DNA of 17,846 nt from Candidatus Bathyarchaeota archaeon (GTDB lineage Archaea > Thermoproteota > Bathyarchaeia > TCS64). Location of the stretch: contig DAOVCM010000003.1 in assembly GCA_030670015.1 (NCBI GenBank), positions 1-17,846 of the forward strand, in the 5' to 3' direction. The notes below the pieces were generated by a model. The model searched no databases. It was not told the DNA's origin and was given only the letters and a program-made list of their open reading frames with translations. The position numbers and the translations under genes are program-made. Every line of letters begins with the position of its first letter. Within the stretch, counting starts at the first letter, position 1. Positions 1 to 5,832 of the stretch are shown piece after piece.

Positions 1-1590
1 GGGATGAAGCTGAAGCGCGCCGAGGGCACGGTGATCATCTTCGACGAGAACCTGGAGGAGGAGTACGTCTTCACCGGGATCACCAGGCGGATTCTCCGGG
101 ACTTCCTAGATCAACTCGCAGACGTGAACCCCGATATCATCGTTTGCCGCGGCTGTGACCTGGAGAATTTGCTCTCTCTCGGCAGACACTATGGCCTCCG
201 ACGGCTCGGCGCCGTCAACCCCGACGGCCCCAAGCTCTGGGGCGGCAGGGCTCATGTCACGCTCTCTACCTACGGTCGCCTAGGTCTCGCGGGCCTCTTG
301 GAGAGGGTGCAGTATACCCGTCTCCCGCTCCGTCTCTCCGCCGAGTGGGCCGCGGGGAGAGCCATCGAGAGCCGGCAGTGCTACGAGGCCCGGAGCCGTG
401 GGATACTGCTGCGCAGGGCGGGTGGTTTCCAGCCGGTCATGACCCTCAGGGAGCTGCTGCACAGGGACCACGGGGGGCTCATATTTACCCCCGATGTAGG
501 GCTCCACGAGAACGTGGCGGCCCTCGACTTCGAGAGCATGTTCCCCAACCTCATCATCCGGCGGAACATCAGCTACGAGAACATACACGGGGACAGGGGC
601 AGCGAGGGCTTCATCGTCGGCTTCACAAGGGAGGCCTTGGAGCGACGCCTCCACTTCAAGCATCTCAGGTATACGCTGCCCCGGGGCTCACAGGAGTATG
701 CCTGGTGCGAGGGGCGGCAGCTGGCCCTCAAGGAGATTCTCTTCTGCACCTACGGCTACAGCGGGTGCTGGGCCAACAGGTTCGGGAACGTTGACACCTT
801 CATGGAGATCAACAGGGTTGCCCAGGACCACCTCGTGGAGAGCATGAACGTCGCCAGGGAGGCAGGCTACCGGACCCTCTACGGCAACAACGACAGCCTC
901 TTCCTCAAGCGTCCCGGCGCCACCCCCGAGGACTACGCGGCCCTCGCGAAGAAGATAGCCAGACACGTGGATCTCCCCATGGCCGTTGAGAACCACTTCA
1001 GGTTCCTCGTGCTGCTGCCCCAGAAAGGGGAGCCGGGCACAGGCGCCGCCAACAGGTACTACGGCGTGACCGTGGACGGCGACTACGTCTGCAGGGGAAT
1101 CGAACTCCGCAGACGGGATACATCCCCGTACGTGGCCCGAGCCCAACGGGAGACCATCGAGGCGCTGCTGGGCTGCGACTCCTTGGAGGAGGTGCGTACC
1201 GAGGGCGTGAAGCGGGCCCTAGGGGTCATCGACAAGGCATGCCGGCGCCTCCGGAGGAACGAGGTGCCCACCGAGGAGATCAGGGTCTCCACCGTGCTCC
1301 GCCGCAACCTCAGGGAGTACAAGACCCGGCTGCCCCATGTCGCCGCCGCCGAGGTTCTGGACATAGCCGGCTGGCGAGTTGAGGCCGGAACACTCATCGA
1401 CTACGTTTACGTCAACGCGGATCACCGCAATCCCTTTCGCCGGGTTCGACCCGCCGGCCGCGGGAGAGGAGCCGACGTGGAGAAGTATACCGATCTGGTG
1501 CGGGAGGCAGGCCACAGCATCCTCATGCCCTTCAACGTGGATCCAAGAAACAGGAGCTTGAAACACAAACCGCAGACCCTGCATCTTTAA
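1..1590 (+). CDS. Divergent family-B DNA polymerase (PolB2-like), 5' end probably outside the window
   Basis: Family-B DNA polymerase: DNA-templated synthesis, with a remnant 3'-5' exonuclease fold. Numbering from the ATG at 4: an ExoII-like stretch (NPDIIVCRGCDLENLL, 43-57), motif A (DFESMFPNLI, Asp175), motif B (K243 followed by YGYSG, 250-254), motif C (YGNNDS, 293-298) and the downstream RGIELRRRD block (364-372) that matches RGLEAVRRDW of archaeal PolB. The ExoI region and N-terminal domain normally precede ExoII, and the frame is open to base 1, so the true start likely lies upstream; the ATG at 4 may be internal. Motif C is normally YGDTDS: its first Asp is Asn295 here, while Asp297 remains. 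The usual NS of motif B is FC. Such departures recall the archaeal PolB2 group, often called inactivated; this assignment is from memory. The gene is GC-rich (37 of 60 bases at 601-660), unlike most of the window. Confidence 0.85.
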   Translation, partial: GMKLKRAEGTVIIFDENLEEEYVFTGITRRILRDFLDQLADVNPDIIVCRGCDLENLLSLGRHYGLRRLGAVNPDGPKLWGGRAHVTLSTYGRLGLAGLLERVQYTRLPLRLSAEWAAGRAIESRQCYEARSRGILLRRAGGFQPVMTLRELLHRDHGGLIFTPDVGLHENVAALDFESMFPNLIIRRNISYENIHGDRGSEGFIVGFTREALERRLHFKHLRYTLPRGSQEYAWCEGRQLALKEILFCTYGYSGCWANRFGNVDTFMEINRVAQDHLVESMNVAREAGYRTLYGNNDSLFLKRPGATPEDYAALAKKIARHVDLPMAVENHFRFLVLLPQKGEPGTGAANRYYGVTVDGDYVCRGIELRRRDTSPYVARAQRETIEALLGCDSLEEVRTEGVKRALGVIDKACRRLRRNEVPTEEIRVSTVLRRNLREYKTRLPHVAAAEVLDIAGWRVEAGTLIDYVYVNADHRNPFRRVRPAGRGRGADVEKYTDLVREAGHSILMPFNVDPRNRSLKHKPQTLHL

Positions 1591-1664
1591 GTGTTTATTC
1601 TCAGGAGTTGGTATCCTGGGAGAGATTTGTGGAAAATTATGTTACATTTGGATTTGATTTAATC

Positions 1665-2081
1665 TCACGTGCTCACGCCAGTAAAATACTCTTTAATGAT
1701 CTTGACTGCTTCTTGGACGGTTCTATATCTCTTAACTGTAATGTAGTCGTTCCCGTTGATCATTGCAGAAAGTTGTCTCCCTGTCGCTTCATTGTATAAG
1801 CATAAAACTGGGATTCCATATTCCTCAGCTTTCCCAATTTCGTATCCAACTCCATGGGATGGAGCTGTGACCTCAGCCACCAATACATCCGTTGATTTGA
1901 GCCATTCAAGGTCCTGTTTGAAGATCTCCTTATCATCAATCTCAACTTCATCTGATTCATCTGCTTTGGCGACGTGCTCTGTTAAAACGGTTCCATGCTC
2001 TTTGAGCTGATCAACAATGATGCGGTATGTTTTTCTGTCTGCATTTGAGCCCCTGATTGAACCTGCAAAGTATATTCTCAT
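1665..2081 (-). CDS. DNPH1/Rcl-type 2'-deoxynucleoside 5'-phosphate N-hydrolase
   Basis: A 138-residue protein of the nucleoside 2-deoxyribosyltransferase superfamily, closest by eye to mammalian DNPH1 (Rcl), which cleaves the N-glycosidic bond of deoxynucleoside monophosphates and so cleans the nucleotide pool. Shared blocks are IYFAGSIRG (3-11), GTVLTEHVA (30-38), QDLEWL (56-61), DVLVAEVTAPSHGVGYE (65-81) and LSAMI (104-108). Likely catalytic or phosphate-binding residues by comparison with Rcl are Tyr4, Asp65, Glu81 and Ser105, all present. Length fits a small Rcl protein. The ATG lies about 28 bp downstream of an A/T-rich TATA candidate, so the transcript may be leaderless. The gene converges on the polymerase gene and is A/T-richer than both neighbours (25 of 60 G/C at 1801-1860). 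Exact substrate within the superfamily is inference. Confidence 0.86.
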   Translation of the reverse strand: MRIYFAGSIRGSNADRKTYRIIVDQLKEHGTVLTEHVAKADESDEVEIDDKEIFKQDLEWLKSTDVLVAEVTAPSHGVGYEIGKAEEYGIPVLCLYNEATGRQLSAMINGNDYITVKRYRTVQEAVKIIKEYFTGVST

Positions 2082-2104
2082 GTGGAATATTATTAGTCGA
2101 CTAG

Positions 2105-2114
2105 CTAAATAAAA
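2105..2114 (-). promoter_or_regulatory. TATA box candidate for the DNPH1-like gene
   Basis: On the minus strand the run ttttatttag sits about 28 bp upstream of the ATG at 2081, the spacing expected of an archaeal TATA box serving a leaderless transcript. Judged by eye only. Confidence 0.45.
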
Positions 2115-2145
2115 TTCTATGAGAATGATAGGTTAAACGGGATGT

Positions 2146-2515
2146 CTATGTCTTGCGAAGGCGCGCGCTGCTTCGAGTCTCGAACCCTTAGAGGGTCTCA
2201 TGCCTGTTCACCCGAGCAGAATCCAGCGTGTTGATCAGGACCTCGCTCATCCGCCCTGTCTTGATGTATCTCTCCTTCAGGTACTCGATGAGGCAGACGT
2301 GGCTCCTCTCTACGATCCCGTCCCTGAATAGCACGGCTCTCGCGGCGTGGAACATTGCCGTATAGGCCAGGATCACCGTTGCGTCTAGGAGACCGTATCT
2401 CAGGGCCTTCTCAGCCTCTTCGAGCTTAGCCTCTGCGACTCTACCTTCCACTCCTTCGGGGATCGGGCATATACTCCCGGAGAAGCCTCTTCTCAAAGCA
2501 CTCCCTGATGTTCAA
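2146..2515 (-). pseudogene. HEPN-domain toxin gene, broken by a frameshift and a nonsense codon
   Basis: HEPN proteins pair with MNT nucleotidyltransferases as toxin-antitoxin modules, often as RNases. Reading from a TTG at 2515, which overlaps the MNT stop codon (TTGA), frame A gives NIRECFEKRLLREYMPDP and then stops soon after. The body of the domain continues in another frame: EGVEGRVAEAKLEEAEKAL, AYTAMFHAARAVLF, then DSARVNRHETL. Removing one base from the G4 run at 2458-2461 (CCCC on the coding strand) joins them as MPDPEGVEGRVAEAK. After HETL comes TAA (2190-2188) exactly where relatives have Tyr in an R..RH...YG motif, and the next codon is Gly; reading past it gives GFETRSSARLRKT, then TAG at 2148-2146. 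The open part, from a TTG at 2496 to 2188, would encode 102 residues. Either a real pseudogene or two sequence errors; the two independent lesions favour decay. Confidence 0.75.
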
Positions 2516-3063
2516 TTTGAAACCACCGGAAGGGGTCCCTGTAACACGATCCCGTCCACCAGGACTCTCTCGTAGAACGCTCTGTCTTCCTCAGCCTTCT
2601 CCTCCCACTCTTGGGGATCGAAAACTATTGTATTGATCCTTCTGCTCAGCATGCCCTCGTATCGCGTCAGGTCCATCTTCTCCGCTCTCTTTCCCACTAT
2701 GAGCAGGTCCACGTCGCTCTCTGGGCCGTCCTCGCCCCGAGCACAGCTCCCATAGAGAACGACCGATAAGCCCGCGTACGCCTCGGTCAAGAAGTCCGTC
2801 AGCGGTCTAGCCTTGAACAGGAATAGGGCTATTTTCATGAACCTGAAACTGCTGTTCTCCACGTTGGCTCTGAAGAGGGAGAGGTTGGCTTTCCTATTTT
2901 TGATGAGGAATCCGTTGACCTCGTAGAAGTCGAGGAACCTCTTGGCGGTGCTGGGGCTGATGTTGGCGATCTCTGCTATCTCCCTGAGGTGGAACTCGCG
3001 GTAGGGCTCGTCGAAGAAGACAGTGAGGATTCGGAATCCGGGATACTTGAACGGGTTATTCAT
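2512..3063 (-). CDS. MNT-type nucleotidyltransferase antitoxin with N-terminal winged helix
   Basis: A 183-residue protein. Residues 5-60 look like a winged helix-turn-helix (FHLREIAEIANISPSTAKRF, 24-43, then a wing ending in NRKANLSLF), and residues 95-150 form a minimal nucleotidyltransferase domain with Gly105-Ser106, the acidic pair Asp117 and Asp119 in SDVDLLIV, and a likely third carboxylate near Asp149. In HEPN/MNT modules the MNT protein neutralises the HEPN RNase, in studied cases by AMPylating it. Here the HEPN gene follows directly, its TTG start overlapping this stop (TTGA), which implies coupled translation, but the HEPN gene is broken. The winged helix suggests autoregulation, supported by a direct repeat over the start codon. 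GC-rich (40 of 60 bases at 2701-2760). Confidence 0.85.
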   Translation of the reverse strand: MNNPFKYPGFRILTVFFDEPYREFHLREIAEIANISPSTAKRFLDFYEVNGFLIKNRKANLSLFRANVENSSFRFMKIALFLFKARPLTDFLTEAYAGLSVVLYGSCARGEDGPESDVDLLIVGKRAEKMDLTRYEGMLSRRINTIVFDPQEWEEKAEEDRAFYERVLVDGIVLQGPLPVVSN

Positions 3064-3092
3064 CGAACAGTCGTTCTATACATCGAACAGTC
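3061..3092 (-). promoter_or_regulatory. Operator-like direct repeat over the MNT start, with a 7-codon upstream ORF
   Basis: The 12-mer catcgaacagtc (plus strand) occurs at 3061-3072 and again, unchanged, at 3081-3092, a 20-bp period or about two helical turns. The first copy contains the MNT start codon. The second copy contains another ATG (3083-3081) that opens a seven-codon frame, MYRTTVR, whose TGA overlaps the MNT ATG. A TATA candidate (ggttaaaaag, about 3096-3106) lies just upstream. Position and spacing suit autoregulation by the winged-helix protein; function is inferred. Confidence 0.5.
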
Positions 3093-3250
3093 TTTCTTTT
3101 TAACCATTCCCCCTTCAGAACTCGGGTCGAATCCTAATAGAGATAGGAAAAAACACTAAGCGAAAATGTGCTTGGAAGTTTTGACGGTTTTGGACGTCAT
3201 TTAAGAACTTAACCTTTGAGGGAAACCAGTCTGAGGCGTAAGACCGGAGA
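3093..3250. other. Intergenic stretch without a recognised gene
   Basis: Between the MNT promoter and the tRNA terminator I find no convincing ORF, RNA gene or repeat. Part of it should carry the MNT core promoter at the left edge. A small RNA cannot be excluded by eye. Confidence 0.4.
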
Positions 3251-3284
3251 ACAAATAAAACAAAACCAAAAAAAACCCCAAAAA
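3251..3284 (-). terminator. Oligo-T terminator of the tRNA-Gln gene
   Basis: Downstream of the tRNA on the minus strand the sequence carries T5 (3280-3284) and T8 (3268-3275) tracts followed by further T-rich sequence, as in archaeal intrinsic terminators. There is no obvious stem, which archaea do not require. Confidence 0.6.
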
Positions 3285-3307
3285 TGCCCTTATTTACCGA
3301 TTTTTAA

Positions 3308-3399
3308 TGGTAGCCCGGGAGAGATTCGAACTCTCGTCTGAGGCTGTCTCCAGCTTTGCCTCCAGAGGCCCCCATCCTTGACCGCTAGACGACCGGGCT
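3308..3399 (-). tRNA. tRNA-Gln (anticodon CTG) with a 16-nt intron; CCA encoded
   Basis: Minus strand. The acceptor stem is AGCCCGG/CCGGGCT with A73 and an encoded CCA (3310-3308). The D stem is GTCT/GGAT with wobble pairs, the anticodon stem GGGGC/GCCTC, and the T arm GAGAG-TTCGAAT-CTCTC. The anticodon loop CTCTGGA gives CTG, decoding CAG, and A1-U72 with A73 fits archaeal tRNA-Gln. A 16-nt intron (AGGCAAAGCTGGAGAC) lies at the canonical 37/38 site. It folds as a textbook bulge-helix-bulge: CTCT (32-35) pairs with GGAG, the 3-nt bulges GG|A and AC|A carry the cuts, and the outer helix GGC/GCT closes an AAA loop. Removing it leaves 76 nt including CCA. A TATA candidate lies about 33 bp upstream and an oligo-T terminator downstream. 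Confidence 0.95.
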
Positions 3400-3428
3400 G
3401 CTCAGATCGATACACAATCAGCAAGGAG

Positions 3429-3435
3429 ATATAAG
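3429..3435 (-). promoter_or_regulatory. TATA box of the tRNA-Gln gene
   Basis: cttatat on the minus strand lies 30-36 bp upstream of the tRNA 5' end, within the short gap between the tRNA and the stop codon of the upstream gene. The tRNA therefore probably has its own promoter. Confidence 0.6.
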
Positions 3436-3451
3436 TCTAACCGACTAAGCT

Positions 3452-4570
3452 TCAAACCACGAATCTATTGATCAAATCCCTTCTTGCAGTACGGACTTGG
3501 ACGATAACAGAACGGGCGATGTCCGCCGCTTGTTTAACCATGTTCCACTCCACGTTCTTCAGGTTGAAGATCTCAGTAGCACCATCATAGATCTCAATGG
3601 ATCCCCCGTACTCCTTGATGGTCTTAAATAGGGAGGTATAATCGAATTTGTCTCCTCGCTTTGCCAATACGAGCCAGGCATAATTCTCAAGAAAAGGCAG
3701 CAGTCTGCTTCTCATACACATCGCAGCCTCGACAAAGTTATTACTATTCAGCATCTCCCCTGTCTTCCTCAGGATGCTCTTGAGCAATGCAGGGTTCATC
3801 ATGTAACTAATTTCCTTCTTGAGCCTGTCATGTAGCGAGTCTACTTCGTCTTGGTTATCCACCATGTAGTCTGAGATTTCCTGCCAGACACTTCTGAACA
3901 GATCAAGGCTATTAGAGACATCCTCTTTTTCCAACCGGGAAAGGCGGGCAACTGTGACGACAGTCCTATAGATTTCCAGCAAGTCTAGTTTCTCACACGA
4001 TCTCCTAAGGTTCCAGATGTGGGCGCTCCGATTTACAGGTAGACCAGCCACATCCATTAGGACGTGAGCGATGGGGGCTAAACTCAAGTCAGCGAACAAG
4101 AAAGCTGTCTCAAGATCATTACGCGTCATCGCTGAGGATGACCTGCTTAAATACATGTCAGCGTTGGTGAGATAACCCTCAGTCCTCACTTCAACCCGTC
4201 CCCGAGTCCGGTAGCAGTTACCCACAAAGTTCTTCGCTCTTGTGAGCAGGCCGCTCGGATCGTGGAGAATTTGGGTCTCTTGAAGTCTGTGGTCGATCTC
4301 CGGAGTTATTACCTCGCCGACCCACTTCCATGGGATCCTGTTAACATCCATTATGAGCCCCTTGTACTCTATCAACTCGTTGAACTCGAAACCGAGGTCT
4401 GACCTGTCAACCACAAGTATATCGACGTTACTTGTAGCAGACGCCTCGTACCTAGTCCAACTGCCGAAGAGACCTACGGACACAACCGTCTCCTGCTGGG
4501 CTAGGTCGTCAACGTAATTATCAACGGTTGGGCGTATTCCCCTCAAGAAGCCTGCCAAGTCGAGAACCAA
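3452..4570 (-). CDS. Nucleotidyltransferase-fold protein with helical C-terminal region, altered active site
   Basis: A 372-residue protein. The N-terminal 100 residues resemble the MNT/NTP_transf_2 fold: VGLFGSWTR (32-40), then SNVDILVVD (47-55) and a possible third acidic position in LIMDVN. The canonical pair is Asp-x-Asp; here the first is Asn48 and only Asp50 remains, so nucleotidyl transfer may be lost or changed. Residues from about 130 onward are helical, with a stretch near 140-190 (MTRNDLETAFLFADLSLA, then an H.L motif) faintly like a HEPN or substrate-binding helical domain; I cannot name a family. The start is TTG, immediately preceded by an in-frame TAA, and lies about 27 bp from a TATA candidate, which supports a leaderless TTG start. 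The gene ends 53 bp before the tRNA. Function unknown. Confidence 0.72.
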   Translation of the reverse strand: MVLDLAGFLRGIRPTVDNYVDDLAQQETVVSVGLFGSWTRYEASATSNVDILVVDRSDLGFEFNELIEYKGLIMDVNRIPWKWVGEVITPEIDHRLQETQILHDPSGLLTRAKNFVGNCYRTRGRVEVRTEGYLTNADMYLSRSSSAMTRNDLETAFLFADLSLAPIAHVLMDVAGLPVNRSAHIWNLRRSCEKLDLLEIYRTVVTVARLSRLEKEDVSNSLDLFRSVWQEISDYMVDNQDEVDSLHDRLKKEISYMMNPALLKSILRKTGEMLNSNNFVEAAMCMRSRLLPFLENYAWLVLAKRGDKFDYTSLFKTIKEYGGSIEIYDGATEIFNLKNVEWNMVKQAADIARSVIVQVRTARRDLINRFVV

Positions 4571-4590
4571 TTAACCATCTACAGGCTTGA

Positions 4591-4602
4591 GGTTTTATCT
4601 TT
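4591..4602 (-). promoter_or_regulatory. TATA/BRE candidate for the nucleotidyltransferase-fold gene
   Basis: aaagataaaacc on the minus strand is centred about 27 bp from the TTG at 4570. This predicts a transcript starting at or very near the start codon. Confidence 0.5.
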
Positions 4603-4740
4603 TCCCTTAATCCTCATGATCCATCTCCCAAGATCAATGTCGTATTATAGGGGAACCCGATTAACCTCCACAATGTCTATTCTTGGATAGATTTCTATAT
4701 ATCTCAAATGCATATTTATAGACTATATTGATTTACACCG

Positions 4741-4757
4741 AAAAGTTTAAATATAAC
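4741..4757 (+). promoter_or_regulatory. BRE/TATA candidate upstream of TFB copy 1
   Basis: Purine-rich aaaag followed by tttaaatata resembles a strong archaeal BRE plus TATA box. It lies about 110 bp before the chosen start and so predicts a leader of roughly 85 nt. A second weaker candidate (attaaaacat, near 4830-4839) sits about 28 bp before the ATG at 4862 and could give a leaderless transcript. Confidence 0.5.
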
Positions 4758-4789
4758 AACTAGAGCGATGGATACTAGTTCCAGGTGAA

Positions 4790-4826
4790 CAGAATTTCTG
4801 ATTCACAGGTGATGAATATTCTGTGA
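4790..4826 (+). promoter_or_regulatory. Two adjacent dyads in the TFB copy 1 upstream region
   Basis: cagaatttctg (4790-4800) is a dyad with arms CAGAA/TTCTG. Directly after it TCACAG (4803-4808) and CTGTGA (4821-4826) form a perfect 6-bp inverted repeat with a 12-bp spacer. Both lie between the two candidate promoters. They could be operators or RNA structure; no regulator is identified. Confidence 0.35.
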
Positions 4827-4861
4827 TGGATTAAAACATACCTAATATGTTGAGGGAGACT

Positions 4862-5788
4862 ATGTCAAGGAAACGAGATAAGATAGCGAGCGATAATATC
4901 TGCTCCGAGTGCGGGAGCAGCAATGTTATTCATGACAATAAATCAGGGGAGATAATCTGCGGTAACTGCGGCCTTGTCCTCACTGAGTTAATCATTAATA
5001 AGGGTCCCGAGTGGAGGGCTTTCACGCAGAGTGAGAAGGAGTCAAGGAGTAGAGTTGGAGTTCCCCTCTCTTTCTCCGTCCACGATAAAGGACTTACCAC
5101 CATGATAGGCCGAGTGGGTAGGGATGCCTTCGGACGGAAGATACCTCTCAAGACGAAGCTCCAGATGCTCCGTCTGAGGAAATGGCAGATAAGGTCCAGA
5201 GTTCACTCCTCCGTCGACAGGAACCTTGCCCAGGCTATGGCTGAACTCGACAGGCTGACCGACAAACTTCACATTCCACCGCCAATCAAAGAAAAGGCAG
5301 CCGTAATCTACAGGAAGGCCCTGGATAAAGGGCTGGTTCGCGGTCGCTCCATATCAGCCATCGCAGCTGCGTCTTTATACGCCGCATGCCGACTCACCCA
5401 GACACCGAGGACTCTTCGCGAACTATCAGAATTTAGCCCAATTGACAAGAAAGATATCGCACGTTGTTACCGGCTTCTGTTAAGGGATCTTGGCCTCAAG
5501 ATGCCGATTCCAGCAGCTCAGCTCAGGGTGCCCAAAATAGCATCTAAGGTTGATGTGGGAGAGACGACTCAGCAGAGGGCGGTTGAGATCCTCCGCGAGG
5601 CTGAGCGTCTCAAAACGACAGCAGGTAAGGATCCCATGGGGTTGGCAGCTGCGGCCCTTTATATTGCATGTGTAATGAATGATGAGAAGCGTACTCAGAA
5701 GATGATCGCCGATGCGGCAGGCGTCACCGAGGTCACCATACGTAACCGGTACAAAGGTCTGAAAGAAGACCTTCACCTGGAGATCTGA
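4862..5788 (+). CDS. tfb: Transcription initiation factor B (TFIIB homologue), copy 1
   Basis: TFB bridges TBP-bound promoter DNA and RNA polymerase in archaea. This 308-residue protein has an N-terminal zinc ribbon (Cys14, Cys17, Cys33, Cys36), then the conserved GPEWRAF and the B-reader/linker stretch ending in HDKGL. Two cyclin folds follow (about 115-205 and 213-308); the second ends with the recognition helix TEVTIRNRYKGL. All core elements look intact. I chose the ATG at 4862 because gaggg lies 5-6 nt upstream; an in-frame ATG at 4847 would add MLRET but has no such site. The gene stands alone with its own promoter region and possible dyads. A second TFB is encoded at 15336. The copies share plan and length but differ clearly in sequence, so they may serve different promoters or conditions. 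Confidence 0.96.
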   Translation: MSRKRDKIASDNICSECGSSNVIHDNKSGEIICGNCGLVLTELIINKGPEWRAFTQSEKESRSRVGVPLSFSVHDKGLTTMIGRVGRDAFGRKIPLKTKLQMLRLRKWQIRSRVHSSVDRNLAQAMAELDRLTDKLHIPPPIKEKAAVIYRKALDKGLVRGRSISAIAAASLYAACRLTQTPRTLRELSEFSPIDKKDIARCYRLLLRDLGLKMPIPAAQLRVPKIASKVDVGETTQQRAVEILREAERLKTTAGKDPMGLAAAALYIACVMNDEKRTQKMIADAAGVTEVTIRNRYKGLKEDLHLEI

Positions 5789-5791
5789 GAA

Positions 5792-5803
5792 GCGATATAT
5801 ATA
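5792..5803 (+). promoter_or_regulatory. BRE/TATA box of the DUF373 gene
   Basis: gcgatatatata lies about 33 bp before the ATG at 5833 and just after the TFB stop. With ggag at 5825-5828 it predicts a very short leader with a ribosome-binding site. Confidence 0.6.
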
Positions 5804-5832
5804 CCTCCCATCCCACATGTGACTGGAGACCC

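Noticed and set aside
345..794. 149-codon plus-strand ORF within the polymerase gene
   Set aside because: GC-rich overlapping frame with low-complexity Pro/Gly/Arg/Gln content. The polymerase frame carries the conserved motifs.
1602..1618. Inverted repeat CAGGA/TCCTG after the polymerase gene as a terminator
   Set aside because: The stem is only 5 bp and no T-tract follows. It is not enough to call a terminator.
1608..1799. 63-codon plus-strand ORF between the polymerase and the DNPH1-like gene
   Set aside because: Its 3' two-thirds is antisense to the conserved end of the DNPH1-like gene, and the peptide shows no family resemblance or ribosome-binding site.
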